Source: Sulfuriferula sp047300855 (lineage in GTDB: Bacteria > Pseudomonadota > Gammaproteobacteria > Burkholderiales > Sulfuriferulaceae). Taken from it: DNA of 64,000 nucleotides. The DNA lies in assembly GCF_047300855.1 (NCBI RefSeq), contig NZ_CP170197.1:372001-436000 (forward strand), given 5' to 3'. The stretch's first letter is position 1. Each line of letters starts with the position of its first letter. The notes under the pieces are model-generated. The model had not been told where the DNA came from, ran no database searches, and worked only from the letters and a program-made list of their open reading frames with translations. The position numbers and the translations under genes were made by a program. Shown one piece after another: positions 25,583 through 34,143 of this stretch.

Positions 25583-26259
25583 CAGCGCGGGGCTACTTCG
25601 TCACCGGCACCGACACCGGTGTGGGCAAGACGCTGATATCGGCTGCCCTGCTGCGCTATTTTGCCCAACGCGGATTGCGCGTGGCCGGAATGAAACCGGT
25701 GGCGGCGGGATGCGAGTGGCGTGATGGGGTGGCGTATTGGGATGATGTGGAGCAACTGCGCGCCGCAGCCAATGTGGACGTAGCGCCAGCGCTGGTGAAT
25801 CCCTACTGTTTCGAGGCCGCCATCGCGCCGCACATTGCAGCTGCGCAGGCCGGGGTGACAATCCAGCTGGATGTGATCGCGCGGGCTTGTGATGCCTTGC
25901 ACGCGCAGGCCGATGTCGTGATCGTGGAAGGCGCAGGCGGTTTTCGCGTGCCGTTGAATGATCATCAGGATATGGCCGACCTCGCGCGCAAGCTGTCCTT
26001 GCCGGTGATACTGGTGGTTGGTATGCGCCTGGGTTGCATCAACCATGCGTTGCTTAGCGCCGAAGCCATCCGGCAGGCCGGGCTGCCACTGGCGGGTTGG
26101 GTGGCCAACCGGATTGATCCCGCCATGGCGCAATTTGACGCCAATCTGGCGACGCTACAGCAGCGCCTCAATATGCCTTTGCTGGGCGTAGTGCCGTGGC
26201 TGGCCAGTATGGATTTTTCAGCTGTTTCTGCCCCTCTCACATTCGAAAAATTGCTCTAA
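25579..26259 (+). CDS. bioD: Dethiobiotin synthetase
   Basis: An ATP-dependent carboxylase closing the ureido ring of dethiobiotin. The P-loop is GTDTGVGKT at about 10-18; KPVAAGCEW and VVIVEGAGGFRVPLND follow as in the family. The start overlaps bioC by ATGA. At 226 residues it is complete. It is the last biotin gene; bioA is not in the window. Confidence 0.96.
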   Translation: MTARGYFVTGTDTGVGKTLISAALLRYFAQRGLRVAGMKPVAAGCEWRDGVAYWDDVEQLRAAANVDVAPALVNPYCFEAAIAPHIAAAQAGVTIQLDVIARACDALHAQADVVIVEGAGGFRVPLNDHQDMADLARKLSLPVILVVGMRLGCINHALLSAEAIRQAGLPLAGWVANRIDPAMAQFDANLATLQQRLNMPLLGVVPWLASMDFSAVSAPLTFEKLL

Positions 26260-26331
26260 CAGAAAATTAGAATAGTGTTATTTAATTAATAAATATATAA
26301 GCATTTCAAAAGCTTGCATTACATATTTTGA

Positions 26332-26360
26332 TTGTTGTCGAAGCCATGCTGTGCTAATTT
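26332..26360 (+). promoter_or_regulatory. Candidate sigma70-type promoter of the cox operon
   Basis: TTGTTG at 26332-26337 and TAATTT at 26355-26360 are separated by 17 bases, 55 bases before the DUF2244 gene, within a strikingly AT-rich gap that follows bioD. This is the only well-spaced pair I could see, and both hexamers deviate from consensus. Confidence 0.4.
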
Positions 26361-26415
26361 AGCTGGCGTGGCAAAAGGTCGCAGGGCATCCGACTAAAAA
26401 AGACAACAGCGGGAT

Positions 26416-26910
26416 ATGCACTTTCAAATGTACGGTGGCATACACATCACACAGGCAGGAGCAGTGGATTGTTGCATCACTGCTCGTCCCAATTGTTCCC
26501 TGTCGCGGTCGGGAAAAATTCTCGTTCTGGCTTCTTTTTTTCTGATTCTGTCGATTCCTGCAGTGGTGTTTACTGCAATGGGTGCCTGGCCTATTCTGCC
26601 TTTTGCCGGATTTGAAATGCTGGTTGTGCTGCTGGCGTTTTATCAACTTTCCTGCCACGAAAACGATTACGAACGCATTACCATTGAGGGCGATTCGCTC
26701 GTGCTGGAGCGTCGCGATAATGTGCGCGTCATTCGCTCCGAATATCACCGCTGCTGGGCGCAGGTGGTGTTGCAATGTCATTCCGTGGGCCAGCAGTGCC
26801 GCGTTGCGCTGCGTTCACATGGAACAGAGCAGGAATTGGGGCGGCATCTTAACGATGAGTTACGTACCGAACTGGCGCATCAGCTGGAACGACGGCTGGG
26901 ATGTCAATAA
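26416..26910 (+). CDS. DUF2244 family membrane protein
   Basis: A 164-residue protein with two adjacent hydrophobic segments (about 39-59 and 65-82) and a soluble C-terminal half containing YERITIEGDSLVLERR, matching DUF2244. The family is often found next to heme-copper oxidase genes and is uncharacterised. Here it directly precedes coxB (29 bases before the chosen ATG), so it is probably part of the cox operon. Confidence 0.8.
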   Translation: MHFQMYGGIHITQAGAVDCCITARPNCSLSRSGKILVLASFFLILSIPAVVFTAMGAWPILPFAGFEMLVVLLAFYQLSCHENDYERITIEGDSLVLERRDNVRVIRSEYHRCWAQVVLQCHSVGQQCRVALRSHGTEQELGRHLNDELRTELAHQLERRLGCQ

Positions 26911-26939
26911 TAAGTAGCATCATGAGGATGGGAGAAGGC

Positions 26940-28061
26940 ATGAAAATAAAACGAATGTTGGGATCGGTCGCAGGCATGGGACTGGCTTTGGCAACGAATT
27001 TGGCGCACGCGGCCTATGAGCTGAATCTTCAAACACCGGAAGCACCGATTGCCGATCAAATTTATCATCTTCACACACTGATAATGTATGTGGTGCTGGG
27101 GATATTCGTGGTGGTGTTCGGCACCATGTTCTATTCCATTTATGCGCATCGCAAGTCCAAGGGCCATCAGGCGGCCCATTTCCATGAAAACACCACGGTT
27201 GAGGTTATCTGGACGATCATTCCGTTTTTTATCCTGATAGGCATGGCGTTTCCCGCGACCAAGACGGTACTGGCCATGAAGGATACGGCCAGTCCGGACA
27301 TGACGATCAAGGTGACCGGCTTTCAATGGAAATGGGAATACGATTACTTGCAGGAAGGAATACATTTTTTCAGTAATTTAGCGACCCCCAGGGAGCAGAT
27401 TGACAACAAGGCCGCGAAAGATGCGCACTACCTGCTGGAGGTGGATCACCCCCTGGTGGTGCCGACCGGCAAAAAAATCCGCATGCTGGTTACTGCAGAC
27501 GATGTCATCCACTCATGGTCGGTACCGGCCTTCGGTGTGAAGCAGGACGCGATTCCAGGGTTTATCCGCGATACCTGGTTCAAGGTTGAAAAGCCGGGTA
27601 TTTACCGCGGCCAATGTTCCGAGCTGTGTGGCAAGGACCACGGCTTCATGCCTGTTGTGGTCGAGGCTAAAACCCCCGAGGACTACGCTAAATGGCTGGC
27701 TGAACAGAAAGCCAAAATGGCGGCTGTGGTCGAGGATCCCAACAAGGTCTATACCCTGGACGAGATGAAGAGCAAAGGCGAAAAGGTATTCACCACCCAT
27801 TGCGCGGCCTGCCATCAGGCCTCGGGTATGGGGATTCCTGGAGCATTCCCGGCTCTAAACGGCTCCAAGATTGCTACCGGCAACAAGGAGGCGCACATTA
27901 ATCTGGTGATGAACGGTAAGCCGGGGACCGCGATGGCAGCATTTGCAGCGCAACTGTCCGATACCGAAATTGCAGCGGTGGTCACATATGAGCGTAACGC
28001 CTGGAATAATCATACTGGCGATGTGATCCAGCCGTCTGAAATCAAAGCACTGCGTAAATAA
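26940..28061 (+). CDS. coxB: Cytochrome c oxidase subunit II with fused cytochrome c domain
   Basis: A signal-like start (to about residue 24) is followed by two membrane spans (43-65, 88-108), then the CuA cupredoxin domain with ligands H191, C226, E228, C230, H234 and M237 (RGQCSELCGKDHGFM). A C-terminal cytochrome c carries CAACH at 288-292 and a Met in PGTAMAAF. The fused heme domain makes this a caa3-type oxidase that can take electrons from soluble cytochrome c. The ATG at 26940 follows GGGAGAAGG; in-frame starts upstream lack such a site. Confidence 0.97.
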   Translation: MKIKRMLGSVAGMGLALATNLAHAAYELNLQTPEAPIADQIYHLHTLIMYVVLGIFVVVFGTMFYSIYAHRKSKGHQAAHFHENTTVEVIWTIIPFFILIGMAFPATKTVLAMKDTASPDMTIKVTGFQWKWEYDYLQEGIHFFSNLATPREQIDNKAAKDAHYLLEVDHPLVVPTGKKIRMLVTADDVIHSWSVPAFGVKQDAIPGFIRDTWFKVEKPGIYRGQCSELCGKDHGFMPVVVEAKTPEDYAKWLAEQKAKMAAVVEDPNKVYTLDEMKSKGEKVFTTHCAACHQASGMGIPGAFPALNGSKIATGNKEAHINLVMNGKPGTAMAAFAAQLSDTEIAAVVTYERNAWNNHTGDVIQPSEIKALRK

Positions 28062-28089
28062 TCAAGCGAGCAAGAAGAGGAGACTCGAT

Positions 28090-29670
28090 ATGGATGCGAC
28101 ACACGCTCACGATCACGATCATGGTCATGATCATCACCCCAGTGGTTTGATGCGCTGGGTAAAAACAACCAACCATAAGGATATCGGCACGCTGTATTTG
28201 TGGTTCGCGTTGATCATGTTCTTCTTTGCCGGCAGTCTGGCGATGATGATTCGTGCTGAGCTGTTTGAGCCGGGTATGCAGTTCATGCATCCTGAGTTCT
28301 TCAACCAGCTTACGACCATGCATGGTCTGATCATGATTTTTGGTGTGATCATGCCGGCATTTACCGGGTTTGCGAACTGGCAGGTTCCTCTGATGATCGG
28401 GGCGCCGGATATGGCGTTTCCGCGCATGAACAACTGGAGTTTCTGGCTGTTGCCGGTGGCAGCTATCTTCCTGATCGGCCAGTTCTTCCTGCCCGGCGGC
28501 GCTGTCGCAGGTGGCTGGACCATGTACCCTCCGCTGTTCATACAAGGAGGAGCATCCTATGACCTCACCATCTTCGCCGTGCACATCATGGGTGCTTCGT
28601 CCATTATGGGTTCCATCAACATCATCACAACTATCCTGAACATGCGTGCCCCCGGCATGACGATGATGAAGATGCCGCTGTTTGTGTGGACATGGTTGAT
28701 CACGGCCTATCTGCTGATCGCTACCATGCCGGTATTGGCGGGTGCTGTGACCATGCTGCTGACCGACCGCCATTTCGGTACGCATTTCTTTAATGCCGCC
28801 GGTGGCGGAGATCCAGTCATGTTCCAGCATATTTTCTGGTTCTTCGGACACCCGGAAGTGTATATCCTGATATTGCCGGCCTTTGGCATCATTTCCCAGA
28901 TTATTCCAACGTTTGCACGTAAGCCACTGTTTGGTTATGCATCGATGGTATATGCCACCGGTTCCATTGCCATTCTGTCGTTTATCGTTTGGGGACACCA
29001 CATGTTTACCGTGGGCATGCCGGCGGCAGGGCAGTTGTTCTTCATGTATTCGACCATGTTGATAGCGGTACCAACTGGGGTAAAAGTGTTTAACTGGGTA
29101 GCCACCATGTGGAAAGGTTCGATGACTTTCGAGACACCAATGCTGTTCGCGGTGGCCTTTGTATGCCTCTTTACCCTGGGGGGGTTTTCCGGATTGGTGC
29201 TGGCAATTACGCCAGTCGATATCCAGTTGCAGGATACTTATTACGTCGTCGCGCATTTTCACTATGTGCTGGTATCCGGGGCGCTGTTCTCTATTTTTGC
29301 GGGCGCCTATTACTGGTTGCCAAAATGGACCGGGCATATGTATGACGAAAAGTTGGGCAAGCTGCATTTCTGGCTCTCGGTCATTTCCATGAATATCCTG
29401 TTCTTCCCGATGCATTTCCTTGGGTTGGCCGGGATGCCGCGCCGCATTCCAGACTATGCGTTGCAGTTTACCCAATTCAATCAGATTGCCTCGGTTGGCG
29501 GATTCATCTTTGGCGCCAGCCAGTTGATTTTCCTGATCGTTGTATTGAAAGCAGTGCGTGGCGGAGCCAAGGCAACCGACAAGGTTTGGGAAGGTGCGGA
29601 AGGTCTGGAGTGGACAGTGCCATCCCCCGCCCCCTATCACACGTTTGAAACAGCGCCGATGGTTAAGTAA
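28090..29670 (+). CDS. coxA: Cytochrome c oxidase subunit I
   Basis: The 526-residue, twelve-span catalytic subunit carrying heme a and the heme a3-CuB centre. The CuB motif with the cross-linked tyrosine is GHPEVYILILPAFG (H254, E256, Y258), which marks an A1-type proton-pumping enzyme. TTMHGLIM (H78) and AHFHYVLVSG hold further heme ligands. The N-terminus is His/Asp-rich. An AGAGGAGA ribosome site precedes the ATG. Confidence 0.98.
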   Translation: MDATHAHDHDHGHDHHPSGLMRWVKTTNHKDIGTLYLWFALIMFFFAGSLAMMIRAELFEPGMQFMHPEFFNQLTTMHGLIMIFGVIMPAFTGFANWQVPLMIGAPDMAFPRMNNWSFWLLPVAAIFLIGQFFLPGGAVAGGWTMYPPLFIQGGASYDLTIFAVHIMGASSIMGSINIITTILNMRAPGMTMMKMPLFVWTWLITAYLLIATMPVLAGAVTMLLTDRHFGTHFFNAAGGGDPVMFQHIFWFFGHPEVYILILPAFGIISQIIPTFARKPLFGYASMVYATGSIAILSFIVWGHHMFTVGMPAAGQLFFMYSTMLIAVPTGVKVFNWVATMWKGSMTFETPMLFAVAFVCLFTLGGFSGLVLAITPVDIQLQDTYYVVAHFHYVLVSGALFSIFAGAYYWLPKWTGHMYDEKLGKLHFWLSVISMNILFFPMHFLGLAGMPRRIPDYALQFTQFNQIASVGGFIFGASQLIFLIVVLKAVRGGAKATDKVWEGAEGLEWTVPSPAPYHTFETAPMVK

Positions 29671-29721
29671 GCATTAGCGGGCGGGGTAATTGCCCTGCTC
29701 GAACTGGAATGGGTGAATATA

Positions 29722-29817
29722 TTGAATAACGAGGCTAAAAAATATTTCACGGCGATCTCGCTAGCTTTGATAGCGGTCGGCTTGTTTCTTTACACCATTA
29801 TTTACCACTGGCAATGA
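29722..29817 (+). CDS. Small single-span protein, likely cytochrome oxidase assembly peptide
   Basis: A 31-residue frame from a TTG at 29722 reads NNEAKKYFTAISLALIAVGL then FLYTIIYHWQ, one clean membrane span. It ends in ATGA that overlaps the ctaG start, which argues that it is translated. Betaproteobacterial cox operons often carry a peptide of about this size between coxA and ctaG (annotated as cytochrome oxidase small assembly protein). The size and position match; sequence identity to that family is inferred. Confidence 0.65.
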   Translation: MNNEAKKYFTAISLALIAVGLFLYTIIYHWQ

Positions 29818-30374
29818 GCGCGACGCAAGCCAACCGGGTAATGCTAAAAAAACTGGGCATTGTTGCTATTGCAATGTTCGGGTTCGGTTTTGCGCTGATA
29901 CCGTTTTACAACAAGCTTTGCGAAGTCAGTGGCCTCAACAAGGGTGGTGAGCAGGAACTCGCCAAAAATACCCAGGTAGACCTGAGTCGAACAATACGGC
30001 TTGAGTTGGATGCCAACCTCAACGAAAACATGCCATGGAAATTTTCCTCCATGAAGCCCATTGTCGAGGTGCATCCGGGGCAATTGATGCAGGTGGATTA
30101 CCAGGCGGTCAATAACAGTGATGTGCCGATTTCCGGACAGGCGATCCCGAGTTATGCGCCTGCACTTGCAGTGCAATATTTCAAGAAAATCGAATGTTTT
30201 TGTTTTACCAAACAGGTGCTTAAACCACATGAAACCAAAATCATGCCGGTATTGTTTGTAATTGATCCTGCTCTGCCGAAGGATGTAAAGACCATTACCC
30301 TTTCGTATACGTTTTTCAATCTGAACCCGAATGCACAGGCCGTCGCAGCAAACGATAAGGGCGTACGTGGTTGA
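29814..30374 (+). CDS. ctaG: Cytochrome c oxidase assembly protein CtaG/Cox11
   Basis: A membrane-anchored periplasmic copper chaperone that delivers copper to CuB of subunit I. The 186-residue protein has one N-terminal span (LGIVAIAMFGFGFALIPFYN, followed by KLCEVSGLN) and the copper motif IECFCFTKQ near 124-132, with PVLFVIDPAL further on. It is coupled to the small membrane peptide by a 4-base overlap. Confidence 0.96.
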   Translation: MSATQANRVMLKKLGIVAIAMFGFGFALIPFYNKLCEVSGLNKGGEQELAKNTQVDLSRTIRLELDANLNENMPWKFSSMKPIVEVHPGQLMQVDYQAVNNSDVPISGQAIPSYAPALAVQYFKKIECFCFTKQVLKPHETKIMPVLFVIDPALPKDVKTITLSYTFFNLNPNAQAVAANDKGVRG

Positions 30375-30573
30375 GGATGGGCAGCGTAAAACACTCTCCG
30401 GCTGGCGCGCGGCCAAGACGGTGTTCTGGAGTTTTCTGGGTATCCGGCGCAAGTCGGATTACCAGTCGGATGTAACCCATCTGAAGCCCATGCAGGTCAT
30501 CGTGGCCGGGTTGATAGGTGCTGCATTATTGGTAGGTGCGATTTTATTTTTGGTCTATCTGGTGACCAAGTAA
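30367..30573 (+). CDS. DUF2970 family membrane protein
   Basis: A 68-residue protein with the conserved KTVFWSFLGIRRKSDYQSD start and a C-terminal span (VIVAGLIGAALLVGAILFLVYLV), matching DUF2970, a family tied to cox operons in betaproteobacteria. The GTG at 30367 follows AAGGG and overlaps ctaG by 8 bases; an in-frame ATG at 30331 would overlap by 44 and is less likely. Function unknown, probably oxidase assembly. Confidence 0.8.
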   Translation: MVEDGQRKTLSGWRAAKTVFWSFLGIRRKSDYQSDVTHLKPMQVIVAGLIGAALLVGAILFLVYLVTK

Positions 30574-30624
30574 AATAATTTTTAGGCGTGTGAAAAAATA
30601 AAACAGTGAAGGAGGAGCACAGTC

Positions 30625-31476
30625 ATGGAAACGCATCAGGATAGATATTACCTCGCACCACCATCGCATTGGCCGATTGTCGGGTCGATTGCATTGATGC
30701 TGCTGGCATTTGGATTTGTCATGGATCTCAATAGTATGGGCAATGGCAAGCTCGTCATGCTTGCCGGAGCAGGTGTGCTGCTGTTCATGCTGTTTGGCTG
30801 GTTTGGCACAGTCATACGCGAGAGCGAAGCAGGCAAATACAACGAGCAGGTGGATTTGTCATTTCGCTGGAGCATGAGCTGGTTCATTTTCTCAGAAGTG
30901 ATGTTTTTCGCTGCTTTTTTCGGCGCGTTGTTCTATACGCGAACAATCTCGGTTCCCGGTCTGGGCTCGGGCGAAACCATGCTGCAGTTGTGGCCGCACT
31001 ATACGGCCACTTGGCCGACAGCCGGTCCGGGGCTGGCCTCGAAATTCACTCCGATGGAAGCTTGGGGCATCCCCGCCATCAATACTTTGCTGTTGCTGAC
31101 TTCAGGTTTGACCGTGACCTGGGCGCACTGGGGATTGAAGAAAAACAATCGCACCCAACTGGTGCTTGGCCTGATCTTGACCGTCGCGTTGGGTATGTGC
31201 TTCCTCGGTTTGCAGGCCTATGAATATCACGAAGCCTATACCAAGCTGGGCCTGACGCTGGGGGCGGGTGTATATGGCGCCACGTTTTTCATGCTGACCG
31301 GGTTTCACGGTTTTCATGTCACCATCGGCACCATCATGTTGATTGTGATTCTGTTTCGTTCGATGGCTGGGCACTTCAAGCCAAGCCATCATTTTGCGTT
31401 CGAGGCAGTGTCCTGGTATTGGCACTTTGTGGATGTGGTCTGGTTGCTGCTGTTTGTGGTGGTGTATTGGTTATAA
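30625..31476 (+). CDS. coxC: Cytochrome c oxidase subunit III
   Basis: The 283-residue, seven-span subunit III that stabilises the catalytic core and proton uptake. Typical motifs are SEVMFFAAFFGALFYTR, YEYHEA and GFHGFHVTIGTIMLIVILFR, and EAVSWYWHFVDVVWLLLFV at the C-terminus. A GGAGGAG site precedes the ATG. It is the last gene before a rho-independent terminator, closing the caa3 structural operon. Confidence 0.97.
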   Translation: METHQDRYYLAPPSHWPIVGSIALMLLAFGFVMDLNSMGNGKLVMLAGAGVLLFMLFGWFGTVIRESEAGKYNEQVDLSFRWSMSWFIFSEVMFFAAFFGALFYTRTISVPGLGSGETMLQLWPHYTATWPTAGPGLASKFTPMEAWGIPAINTLLLLTSGLTVTWAHWGLKKNNRTQLVLGLILTVALGMCFLGLQAYEYHEAYTKLGLTLGAGVYGATFFMLTGFHGFHVTIGTIMLIVILFRSMAGHFKPSHHFAFEAVSWYWHFVDVVWLLLFVVVYWL

Positions 31477-31501
31477 GAGCAAGGCGGGGATAAAGGGGAC
31501 T

Positions 31502-31532
31502 GCGCCGCACGCGCAAGTGTGCGGCGCTTTTA
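31502..31532 (+). terminator. Rho-independent terminator after coxC
   Basis: A 9-base perfect stem GCGCCGCAC (31502-31510) / GTGCGGCGC (31519-31527) with an 8-base loop is followed by TTTTA. It lies 25 bases after the coxC stop and just before the convergent DUF2909 gene. Confidence 0.85.
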
Positions 31533-31539
31533 TTCCGGG

Positions 31540-31737
31540 TTACACACTGCGTTGCGGCAACCAGCCAAAATGGAAGCCGAGCATCAGCAGGGCGAACAAA
31601 GTGAGGGACAATATGATCCTTACCGTAAGTGCCTTGACGGTACGTTCGGATTGGCCTTTGTCTTTGATGAGGTAGTAGAGTGCACTGAACAGGCTGGCGA
31701 GAATCAGAAAAATAAAAATCAACACAATAATGCGCAT
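31540..31737 (-). CDS. DUF2909 twin-span membrane protein
   Basis: A 65-residue protein with two membrane spans (MRIIVLIFIFLILASLFSAL and IILSLTLFALLMLGFHFGWL) around a charged loop. It matches DUF2909, a small family found beside cox genes in beta- and gammaproteobacteria. Unlike its neighbours it lies on the minus strand, convergent with coxC and divergent from the SURF1 gene. No function is known. Confidence 0.8.
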   Translation of the reverse strand: MRIIVLIFIFLILASLFSALYYLIKDKGQSERTVKALTVRIILSLTLFALLMLGFHFGWLPQRSV

Positions 31738-31808
31738 GACGGGTCTCCGCGATACAATTTTTTAGTCTATCCCAGCCTACCGAGACATGCCAGCGAGACA
31801 CTAGCAAG

Positions 31809-32516
31809 ATGAGATTTGGAGCCTATCAATTCAAGCCGACGCTGGTGCCCACCTTGGCCATGATAGTGATGATCGCGCTGACTTTGTTTTTAGCCAACTG
31901 GCAACTGAATAGGGCAGATCAAAAAAACGCATTGCAGGCACGCTATGACCTGATGCAGCGAGACCCCGCCGTGACGCTACCAAGGGGGGGCGATGGCACA
32001 AACCTGTTGTACCAAAAAGTGGCTTTGCATGGCCATTTTGATTTTTCCCGCCAGATTTACATCGATAACAAGCTCTACCAGGAGCGCGCAGGTTACTATG
32101 TCATTGCACCGTTTCGCGATGACTATAGCGGAAGCTATGTGCTGGTTAACCGGGGTTGGCTGGCTGCAGGTAATCGCGCTATCCCCCCGCACGCAGAGCG
32201 GGTGCTCGGCGAGGTGCGTATTGAAGGTATCGTGACCAACCCGATTAGCCGTTTCCTGGAACTGTCGGCAGCAACGGTACAGGGGCAGGTATGGGAAAAC
32301 CTGCATTTTAAGCGTTACGCGGCGACGCTACCCTATGCTGTACAACCCATTTTGATCCAGCAGATCAATGACACTCGGGATGGCTTGGTAAGGGTATGGG
32401 ATCGCCCCGACGCCGGTGCGGCGATGAATATGGGTTATGCCGTACAGTGGCTTGCAATCGCAACGGCAATTCTAATTATTTATCTGGTGCTCAATGTCAA
32501 ACGTATCTCAGCCTGA
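31809..32516 (+). CDS. SURF1 family oxidase assembly protein
   Basis: A 235-residue protein with a membrane span at each end (LVPTLAMIVMIALTLFLANW at 14-33 and WLAIATAILIIYLVLNV near the C-terminus) and the SURF1 core motifs QIYIDNKLYQERAGYYVIAP and VLVNRGWLAAG. SURF1 binds heme a and helps insert it into subunit I. It begins the assembly-factor operon; the next gene overlaps by 23 bases. Confidence 0.92.
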   Translation: MRFGAYQFKPTLVPTLAMIVMIALTLFLANWQLNRADQKNALQARYDLMQRDPAVTLPRGGDGTNLLYQKVALHGHFDFSRQIYIDNKLYQERAGYYVIAPFRDDYSGSYVLVNRGWLAAGNRAIPPHAERVLGEVRIEGIVTNPISRFLELSAATVQGQVWENLHFKRYAATLPYAVQPILIQQINDTRDGLVRVWDRPDAGAAMNMGYAVQWLAIATAILIIYLVLNVKRISA

Positions 32517-33078
32517 AAATAGAATTTCCCGCATCAAGCTATTGTTGCTATTCGGGCTCTTTGCGCTGCCTTTGGCGGCTTCATATATTGCGTATTATTT
32601 CTGGACGCCGAGTGGAAAAACTTCCAACTATGGCGAATTGCTGCCAGTGCAGAAGCTGACTGACGACGCTGGTAAAGAGACGGGTGGATCGGCATTCAGC
32701 CAGGAAAAATTAAAAGGTAAGTGGGTAATGGTGATGTTTGACAGCGGCAGGTGTGATGCGCCTTGCCGCGAGAAACTTTATACCATGCGCCAGGTACGTA
32801 CAGCACAGGGTGCGGAGCGCGACAGGGTGCAGCGTCTTTGGTTGGTCACTGATAATGTGGCGCCTGCCTCTGAGTTGATGATCGATTATCCAGGCACGAT
32901 TGTGATGACGGCGAGCCAAGAGCTGAGCGCAAAATTCCCAGCGAACGGACGTGTAGCGGATTATATTTATCTGGTCGACCCATTGGGCAACCTGATGATG
33001 CGTTTTCCAAAAAATCCGAACCCCAGTGGCATGATCAAAGACATCAAGCATTTGCTCAAGACATCGCAAATTGGCTAG
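32494..33078 (+). CDS. Membrane-anchored SCO-like thioredoxin-fold protein
   Basis: A 194-residue protein with one N-terminal span (17-37) and a periplasmic domain containing KWVMVMFDSGRCDAPCREKL. Cys87 and Cys91 form a CxxxC motif as in SCO copper chaperones, but the conserved SCO histidine (DHSAGTYV in the true SCO here) has no obvious counterpart, and the fold ends with DYIYLVDPLGNLMMRFP. It is a recurrent uncharacterised member of betaproteobacterial cox clusters; a role in disulfide or copper handling for CuA is inferred. Confidence 0.75.
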   Translation: MSNVSQPENRISRIKLLLLFGLFALPLAASYIAYYFWTPSGKTSNYGELLPVQKLTDDAGKETGGSAFSQEKLKGKWVMVMFDSGRCDAPCREKLYTMRQVRTAQGAERDRVQRLWLVTDNVAPASELMIDYPGTIVMTASQELSAKFPANGRVADYIYLVDPLGNLMMRFPKNPNPSGMIKDIKHLLKTSQIG

Positions 33079-33128
33079 AAAATTAAAACTGAAGGTGCGT
33101 TCAGCGTACACAATGGACGGAGGAAAAG

Positions 33129-34043
33129 ATGACCAGCAGCCTGATTTTGCAATTAAGCGTTTGCCGCTGTCAGCAATTTTTGCGGCTTTGCAAATTGCGC
33201 GTTGTATCGTTGATCGTATTTACAGCTGTGATTGGCATGTTCCTCGCGGTGCCCAGCTGGCCACCCTTGGTGCCGATGCTGGCTGCTACGCTGGGTATTG
33301 CCATGGTGGCAGGTGCGGCCGCTGCTTTCAACTGTCTGGTGGAGCAGAAGATTGACGCCAAAATGGCGCGCACGCGTGCCAGGCCGCTGCCCACCGGGGA
33401 AGTCAACAGTGCACAAACACTGGTGTTCTCTGGTTTGGTAGGTGGCGCCGGGATGTATTTGCTGCATGCATATGTCAATCCATTGACGGCATGGCTAACT
33501 TTGGCCACGTTTGTAGGCTATGCGGTGGTCTATACCATTTTTCTAAAACCGGCCACCCCGCAGAATATTGTGATCGGAGGCGCATCGGGCGCCATGCCGC
33601 CAGTGCTGGGATGGGCTGCGGTTACCGGTGAAGTGAGCAGTGATGCGCTGCTGTTATTCCTGATTATTTTTGTGTGGACACCGCCGCATTTCTGGGCGCT
33701 CGCCTTGTATCGCCGCAAGGAATATGCGCAAGCCGGATTGCCCATGCTGCCGGTAACTCATGGTGAAGAATACACGCGCTTGCAGGTGCTGCTCTATACC
33801 GTGGCGCTTACCGCAGTAACGTTGCTGCCATTCGTTACAGGCATGAGCGGGTTGATCTACCTCGGCGGCACGCTAATATTGGATGGTATCTTCCTCTATT
33901 ATGCGATTTCAATTTATCGTCATTACAGTGATGCCTTGGCGCAAAAGACATTTCGTTATTCAATCCTGTACCTGAGTTTGCTGTTTGCACTGTTGCTGGT
34001 TGACCATTATTGGATGATCAAATTTATGCGGCCGGTGGGTTAG
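33129..34043 (+). CDS. ctaB: Protoheme IX farnesyltransferase (heme O synthase)
   Basis: A UbiA-family polytopic enzyme that farnesylates heme B to heme O. The two Asp-rich motifs appear as NCLVEQKIDAKMARTRARPL (N-x3-[DEQ]-x2-D type) and YRRKEYAQAGLPMLPV. It is 304 residues with about nine spans. A GGAGGAAAAG site precedes the ATG. The expected neighbour ctaA (heme A synthase) is not present between the SCO-like gene and ctaB. Confidence 0.96.
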   Translation: MTSSLILQLSVCRCQQFLRLCKLRVVSLIVFTAVIGMFLAVPSWPPLVPMLAATLGIAMVAGAAAAFNCLVEQKIDAKMARTRARPLPTGEVNSAQTLVFSGLVGGAGMYLLHAYVNPLTAWLTLATFVGYAVVYTIFLKPATPQNIVIGGASGAMPPVLGWAAVTGEVSSDALLLFLIIFVWTPPHFWALALYRRKEYAQAGLPMLPVTHGEEYTRLQVLLYTVALTAVTLLPFVTGMSGLIYLGGTLILDGIFLYYAISIYRHYSDALAQKTFRYSILYLSLLFALLLVDHYWMIKFMRPVG

Positions 34044-34143
34044 TGCGCCATATAAATTTTCATCATTCGGACAGCAGGAATACAATTCTGGTTTGCCCGC
34101 TACAAACTTGCGGCAAACTTTCCAGTATGTTCGAAGAGGCAAT

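Noticed and set aside
28042..29640. Long minus-strand open frame (532 codons) opposite coxA
   Set aside because: Antisense to a clear cytochrome oxidase subunit I; composition (His, Gln, Arg-rich) is that of a shadow frame.
29675..29700. GC-rich imperfect hairpin just after coxA
   Set aside because: The stem is imperfect, there is no T-tract, and the operon continues through it.
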